From contig JAITJA010000015.1 in the NCBI GenBank assembly GCA_031279175.1, positions 1-10,998 of the forward strand: 10,998 bases of DNA, read 5' to 3'. The stretch is from Odoribacteraceae bacterium (GTDB lineage: Bacteria; Bacteroidota; Bacteroidia; Bacteroidales; Marinifilaceae). This document shows positions 8,418-10,998 of the stretch, one piece after another; positions within the stretch are counted from its first letter, which is position 1; each line of letters opens with the position of its first letter. Under the pieces are notes generated by a model that had not been told where the DNA came from, searched no databases, and saw nothing but the letters and a program-made list of their open reading frames with translations. The position numbers and the translations under genes were made by a program.

Positions 8418-9581
8418 TTAATACACGTAGATGGTGCGTTTGTCGACGCTGAACCGGACGGAGCGGGTGAGCGAAATGATGTTCAGCACCTCCCGGAAGT
8501 CCTCGTATTTGCGCACCTGGCCGGTGTAAAGGATCTCTTTTGATTGCTCGCGGACGAAAATAATCTCCACGTTGTACCACCGAGAGACGGCGTCCAGCAT
8601 CTCCTCCAGCCGCGCGCTCGAGAAGCTTAACCATCCCTCCCGCCACGAGGTGTAGAACGAGGGAATGACCTCGCGCTTGTCCCAGCGGTCGCCGGATAAC
8701 GCGACCTGCTCGCCGGGGCGCATCGGGATCTCTTCGCCGCTCTCCTTGACGCGGAAGGCCACCGAACCCGAGACGAGCGTGGCGACCGTCCGGCCGTGCC
8801 AGTCCCCGGACGACAAGTTAAAGGAGGTCCCGCGGACCGTCACCGAGGCCCGGGGCGTCTCCACGATGAACGCCCGGGAGGGGTCGCCGGCTACCTCGAA
8901 GTAGGCCTCGCCCTCGAGCTTCACGCGGCGCTCGTCGCCGGTGAATTCCAGCGGGAAAAAAAATTTCGTCTCCGCGTTTATCCAGACCTTCGTCCCGTCG
9001 CCGAGCAAGATCTTGAACTCGCCGCCGCGGGGAACCGTGATCACGCGGTACGACGCGCTCTCGTCGCGCGTCACGGGGAGGATGCGCGTCAGCCCGGAAT
9101 CCTGCTTGAGCAGGTGCCCCGCGCCGATTTGTTGCTCGGGGGATAACGTGGTGGGAAGCTCAAGGAGCTCGCCCGACGCGGTCGTCAACGTGACGCGACT
9201 GGCCAGCAGCGGGAGTAGCGGCCCGTCGTCATCGACGACAGGGGCCACCTCGCGGTCGCGGCCCAACCATATCGCGGCGAGCGCCACCACCAGCGCGACG
9301 CTCCCCGCGTAACGCGTGAAACGGGCGAAACGCGCCCGCCTGCTCCTCGCGTGTTTCTCGACGAGGAAGCGGGAAAGGGCTTCCTCCACGTCCACGCGCT
9401 CGTAGACAAGCAATTTCTCGCGGGCCAGCTGCTCGTCTCGCACGCGCTCGAGCAATTCCCGGTGGCGGCTCGACGCTGCCAGCCAGGAGTCAAGGTATTG
9501 TCGCTCGTCGTCGGTGATCTCACCGGCAAGGTGTCGGGCGATTACGCGGGATAGTTCAAAAATCTGCATCTCTATTTTCAT
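8418..9581 (-). CDS. FecR-family anti-sigma factor (FecR + DUF4974)
   Basis: 387 residues, normal for the family. Residues 1-80 are a charged helical cytoplasmic region expected to bind an ECF sigma factor (HLAGEITDDERQYLDSWL is characteristic). One membrane segment spans about 91-107 (YAGSVALVVALAAIWLG). The periplasmic FecR core covers about 184-295, with PRGGEFKILLGDGTKVWINA, VKLEGEAYFEVA and VRGTSFNL. DUF4974 is at about 316-386 (WLSFSSARLEEMLDAVSRWY to the end, RTIYVY). Such proteins receive the signal from the STN domain of the partner transporter and release or activate their sigma factor. The first ATG is chosen because AAAAGGA lies 9 bases upstream; Met5 is the alternative. The neighbour downstream is an STN-bearing SusC, so the pair is functionally matched. 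No sigma gene lies directly upstream, unlike the usual sigma-antisigma-susC-susD order. Confidence 0.95.
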   Translation of the reverse strand: MKIEMQIFELSRVIARHLAGEITDDERQYLDSWLAASSRHRELLERVRDEQLAREKLLVYERVDVEEALSRFLVEKHARSRRARFARFTRYAGSVALVVALAAIWLGRDREVAPVVDDDGPLLPLLASRVTLTTASGELLELPTTLSPEQQIGAGHLLKQDSGLTRILPVTRDESASYRVITVPRGGEFKILLGDGTKVWINAETKFFFPLEFTGDERRVKLEGEAYFEVAGDPSRAFIVETPRASVTVRGTSFNLSSGDWHGRTVATLVSGSVAFRVKESGEEIPMRPGEQVALSGDRWDKREVIPSFYTSWREGWLSFSSARLEEMLDAVSRWYNVEIIFVREQSKEILYTGQVRKYEDFREVLNIISLTRSVRFSVDKRTIYVY

Positions 9582-9590
9582 TAACTGAAA

Positions 9591-9597
9591 TCCTTTT
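9591..9597 (-). promoter_or_regulatory. Shine-Dalgarno-like site for the anti-sigma gene
   Basis: On the minus strand AAAAGGA lies 9 bases before the ATG at 9581-9579. It is the clearest Shine-Dalgarno in the window, since the other genes have only A-rich upstream stretches. It supports the first of two in-frame ATGs. Confidence 0.5.
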
Positions 9598-9737
9598 TAA
9601 AAAAAACACCCGTCGGGGGAGAACGGGGGGAGGGAGATTTCGTAAATACGCGCATCGCTTGTTAAAATGCATGAATCCGGGGGGAGGGGCGCGGCGCGGC
9701 GCGGGGTGTAATGGATTGTCTGTTACCGTCGCGTGCC

Positions 9738-9765
9738 GGGGAGGTGGGAGGAGGGGGCGCGGGGG
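9738..9765 (+). other. G-quadruplex-type motif
   Basis: Four runs of three or more G on the plus strand (9738-9741, 9746-9748, 9753-9757, 9761-9765) with loops of 4, 4 and 3 bases meet the usual G3+N1-7 pattern. The plus strand is the template for the minus-strand genes, so the RNA would be C-rich and any quadruplex would form in DNA. Formation in the cell is not shown by sequence. Confidence 0.45.
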
Positions 9766-9785
9766 TGGATCGCGTGAAAATCGCG

Positions 9786-9818
9786 TTCACCGGCTCGCGC
9801 GCGGGATGTTTTTTATTG
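9786..9818. repeat. Second copy of the two shared blocks
   Basis: Plus-strand ttcaccggctcgcgcgcg (9786-9803) and tgttttttattg (9807-9818), matching the leader of the SusC-like gene at 17/18 and 12/12 bases but in the opposite order. In this copy the A/T block sits in the loop of the 6-bp hairpin 9802-9807/9821-9826. Confidence 0.6.
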
Positions 9819-9863
9819 TAATCCCGGGTCTACCGGGGGCGCGACGGGATCCGCGCGGGCGTG

Positions 9864-9896
9864 AAAAAAGGCCCCGCCGATTCACGCGACGAGGCC
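9864..9896 (-). terminator. Intrinsic terminator of the 235-aa gene
   Basis: Read on the minus strand, GGCCTCGT pairs with GCGGGGCC (8 pairs, two of them G-T) around an 11-base loop and is followed directly by TTTTTT (9869-9864). It lies about 64 bases after the stop codon at 9962-9960. The plus-strand side has no T run, so it acts only on minus-strand transcripts and separates this gene from the anti-sigma unit. Confidence 0.75.
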
Positions 9897-9959
9897 ACAG
9901 TAACAAAAAAAAGAAAATTTATAGTGCCTAAAATAGACCGCTGTCGGGCGGCGCGAGGA

Positions 9960-10667
9960 TCACGGCACGATGGCCATCATGATCGGGCCGAAGGGGCCTT
10001 TCTCGCCGCGTCTGTTCAGCCAGCACAGGGAGTAGTAAAATCCCATTCCCCTTTCTTCGTCGGAGAAGCTCAACACGAAGGGGGAATTCGTGTCCACGTC
10101 CGAGTTGACCAGCTCGTCGAGCCGCGTCAAGGGCGTGCTGGAGAGCGCGTGGCAGATGATTGCCGCGGCTTGTCCTGCTGGCTTTCCTTTTCTTACCATG
10201 ACGCCGTCCATGATCTCGCTGCCGAAGTGTATCTTTAGCATGCGGATCTCGGAGCCGTCGGGCCTGGAGGCCGGGTGTATCTTGGCCACGGGGGCGGGGT
10301 GTTTCGGGCCCGTGAAGCGTTCTGGCATTCCCATGCGCTTGAGGTCTTCGTCGGTGACGAACGGGCTGTTTTTCAAGAACCCGGTGTAGAGCTGGCGATA
10401 TAACGCCTTTACTTCGTTTTCTGTCCGGAGTAATTCGCTCGTGGCGGTTGGCGTGCGCATTGAATCGTCGAGCCAGTCGTTGTAGGCGGAGGTGTAGGCC
10501 GTTACTTTCGGCGCGAAGATTTGCTTGACCCAGGTCTCTTGCTCGCTACCGGCCTTGAAGCCCATGCGCGTCAGGTTGACCGGGTTGAAGATGTACGCGG
10601 TGCCCTGGCCGAGCTGCTGGTGAAATTCGAGGTGATTCTTTAGAATCCAATCTAATCCGTCTGTCAT
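9960..10667 (-). CDS. Conserved hypothetical protein with C-terminal Fn3-like region
   Basis: 235 residues, no signal peptide and no membrane segment, so probably cytoplasmic. The layout resembles a common but unnamed Bacteroidota family: an N-terminal helical half (about 45-115, with NEVKALYRQLYTGFLKNSPF and DEDLKRMGMPER), a Pro-rich linker (119-135), and a C-terminal beta-sandwich-like part (about 138-235). That part ends in the recognisable pattern ERGMGFYYSLCWLNRRGEKG followed by PFGP and AIVP. In relatives the last segment commonly reads like WENTRGEKGPW, which is why I place it there; this is from memory and no Pfam name is claimed. The function is unknown. It is monocistronic: terminators lie on both sides. 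The start is the ATG at 10667-10665 after an A-rich stretch (AAATAAAAAAG), with two palindromes further upstream. Confidence 0.85.
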   Translation of the reverse strand: MTDGLDWILKNHLEFHQQLGQGTAYIFNPVNLTRMGFKAGSEQETWVKQIFAPKVTAYTSAYNDWLDDSMRTPTATSELLRTENEVKALYRQLYTGFLKNSPFVTDEDLKRMGMPERFTGPKHPAPVAKIHPASRPDGSEIRMLKIHFGSEIMDGVMVRKGKPAGQAAAIICHALSSTPLTRLDELVNSDVDTNSPFVLSFSDEERGMGFYYSLCWLNRRGEKGPFGPIMMAIVP

Positions 10668-10681
10668 AACTTTTTTATTTG

Positions 10682-10699
10682 CAGTTATTTAAATACCTG
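10682..10699. promoter_or_regulatory. Near-perfect 18-base palindrome 15 bases before the 235-aa gene
   Basis: cagttatttaaatacctg is symmetric at all but one pair around tatttaaata. Its place just upstream of the start codon would suit an operator or a start-proximal promoter element. AT-rich symmetry can arise by chance, so this is a weak call. Confidence 0.35.
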
Positions 10700-10744
10700 A
10701 AAGTCCGTTCGCTGCTCGCGAATTGTATCGTTAGATTTCCCGTC

Positions 10745-10758
10745 TGTCTAATTAGACA
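10745..10758. promoter_or_regulatory. Perfect 14-base palindrome tgtctaattagaca
   Basis: Exact dyad 78 bases upstream of the 235-aa gene, in the spacer after the upstream terminator, where its promoter should be. The form, two 7-base arms with no spacer, is typical of sites bound by dimeric regulators. No family can be named. A second inverted pair, gatttc (10734-10739) and gaaatc (10785-10790), flanks it asymmetrically on the plus strand. Confidence 0.45.
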
Positions 10759-10875
10759 AGCGGCCTGTCGAACGAGAAATCCCGTTATTTTACTCCTTGA
10801 TATTCACCGTGGAACACCTCTCGTGCAATGCTTTAAGCGAGGTGTGGCCCGGGGCGCGCGGGACACGCGTCAAAT

Positions 10876-10906
10876 AAAAAACGTCCCTGCCGGGTGGAGG
10901 GACGTT
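10876..10906 (-). terminator. Strong intrinsic terminator of the upstream gene
   Basis: A perfect 8-bp stem: on the plus strand AACGTCCC (10880-10887) and GGGACGTT (10899-10906) around an 11-base loop. On the minus strand it runs into TTTTTATTTG, a good U-tract; the plus-strand side continues cttcg and would not terminate. It starts 25 bases after the stop of the partial gene at the window edge, which supports that gene being real. Confidence 0.85.
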
Positions 10907-10931
10907 CTTCGTTAGAGCGGTAGCGAGGCGA

Positions 10932-10998
10932 TCAGCGGATCACCCGGCAATTATAGATGGACGTGACGCGGCTTCGCTCGTGCCCCTTGAGCGTGACG
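10932..10998 (-). CDS. C-terminal end of an unknown gene, cut by window edge
   Basis: Reading in from the right edge on the minus strand, one frame gives VTLKGHERSRVTSIYNCRVIR and stops at TGA (10934-10932). Codons end mostly in G or C, as in the neighbouring genes, and a terminator follows at a suitable distance. Of the other two frames, one I read hits a stop within 16 codons; I did not translate the third. Twenty-one residues are too few to name a family; the alternation of charged and beta-branched residues suggests a terminal beta strand. Confidence 0.5.
   Translation of the reverse strand, partial: VTLKGHERSRVTSIYNCRVIR

Larger units (their letters stand above)
9582..9863. other. Non-coding G/C-rich region upstream of anti-sigma gene
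   Basis: I find no credible gene here on either strand; the short open frames have repetitive Arg/Gly-rich translations typical of GC-rich non-coding DNA. The plus strand is strikingly G-rich (runs at 9615-9619, 9625-9630, 9679-9684, 9686-9689 and 9738-9765), interrupted by (gcgcg)-type iterations around 9689-9705. A small hairpin on the minus strand pairs CGGGAT (9826-9821) with ATCCCG (9807-9802) and displays an A-rich loop; an alternative hairpin pairs cccgg (9823-9827) with ccggg (9833-9837). The promoter of the anti-sigma gene must lie in or above this region, since a terminator precedes it, but I see no convincing -33/-7 pair. No remnant of an ECF sigma factor is recognisable. Confidence 0.6.

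Noticed and set aside
9821..9840. cccgggtctaccggg hairpin as a terminator
   Set aside because: Five-base stem with no T-run on the exit side of either strand, and it comes after a better terminator.
9659..9931. 90-codon plus-strand frame in the anti-sigma upstream region
   Set aside because: Low-complexity Arg/Gly translation that runs through the G-rich tracts and the terminator hairpin; not a degraded sigma factor.
10815..10844. cacctc...gaggtg inverted repeat as a possible small RNA or riboswitch
   Set aside because: Only six pairs with an 18-base loop and no T-run after it; too weak to call an RNA structure.
10679..10915. 78-codon plus-strand frame
   Set aside because: It covers both palindromes and the perfect terminator stem, has no family resemblance, and would sit in the promoter spacer of the minus-strand gene.

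Overview
The window reads as Bacteroidota, most likely Bacteroidales. It carries a SusC/SusD outer-membrane uptake pair, an anti-sigma factor of the FecR + DUF4974 type, BACON and DUF4302 lipoproteins, and start regions that are A-rich rather than carrying a strong Shine-Dalgarno. The genes are GC-rich, with G or C in most third codon positions, and the short gaps between them are AT-rich. Genus cannot be fixed from this window; GC-rich gut Bacteroidales are a reasonable guess. Every gene I accept lies on the minus strand, so transcription runs from high to low coordinates.

In order of transcription: (1) 10998-10932, the last 21 codons of an unknown gene, followed by a clear intrinsic terminator at 10906-10876. 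(2) About 210 bases with two palindromes, then a stand-alone conserved hypothetical gene (10667-9960, 235 aa) with its own terminator (9896-9864). (3) About 280 bases of G/C-rich non-coding DNA (9863-9582) with a G-quadruplex-type motif and a small hairpin. (4) A FecR-like anti-sigma factor (9581-8418). (5) A 90-base leader that shares two sequence blocks with the region upstream of the anti-sigma gene. (6) A tight run of five genes separated by 12, 18, 6 and 10 bases: SusC-like TonB-dependent transporter with an N-terminal STN domain (8327-4659), SusD-like lipoprotein (4646-3051), HExxH zinc metallohydrolase lipoprotein (3032-2151), DUF4302 lipoprotein (2144-744) and a BACON-repeat lipoprotein (733 to beyond base 1).

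The likely working model is a cell-surface capture and import device under trans-envelope control. The lipoproteins bind and perhaps cleave a substrate on the outer surface, SusD hands it to the SusC channel, and the SusC STN domain signals occupancy to the membrane-spanning FecR-like protein, which would release an ECF sigma factor. Two points stand out. No sigma factor gene sits in its usual place directly upstream of the anti-sigma gene. No glycoside hydrolase or polysaccharide lyase is present, and the only enzyme-like neighbour is the zinc metallohydrolase, so a peptide, protein or other non-glycan ligand is possible. I found no tRNA, rRNA, CRISPR array, insertion sequence or phage gene.
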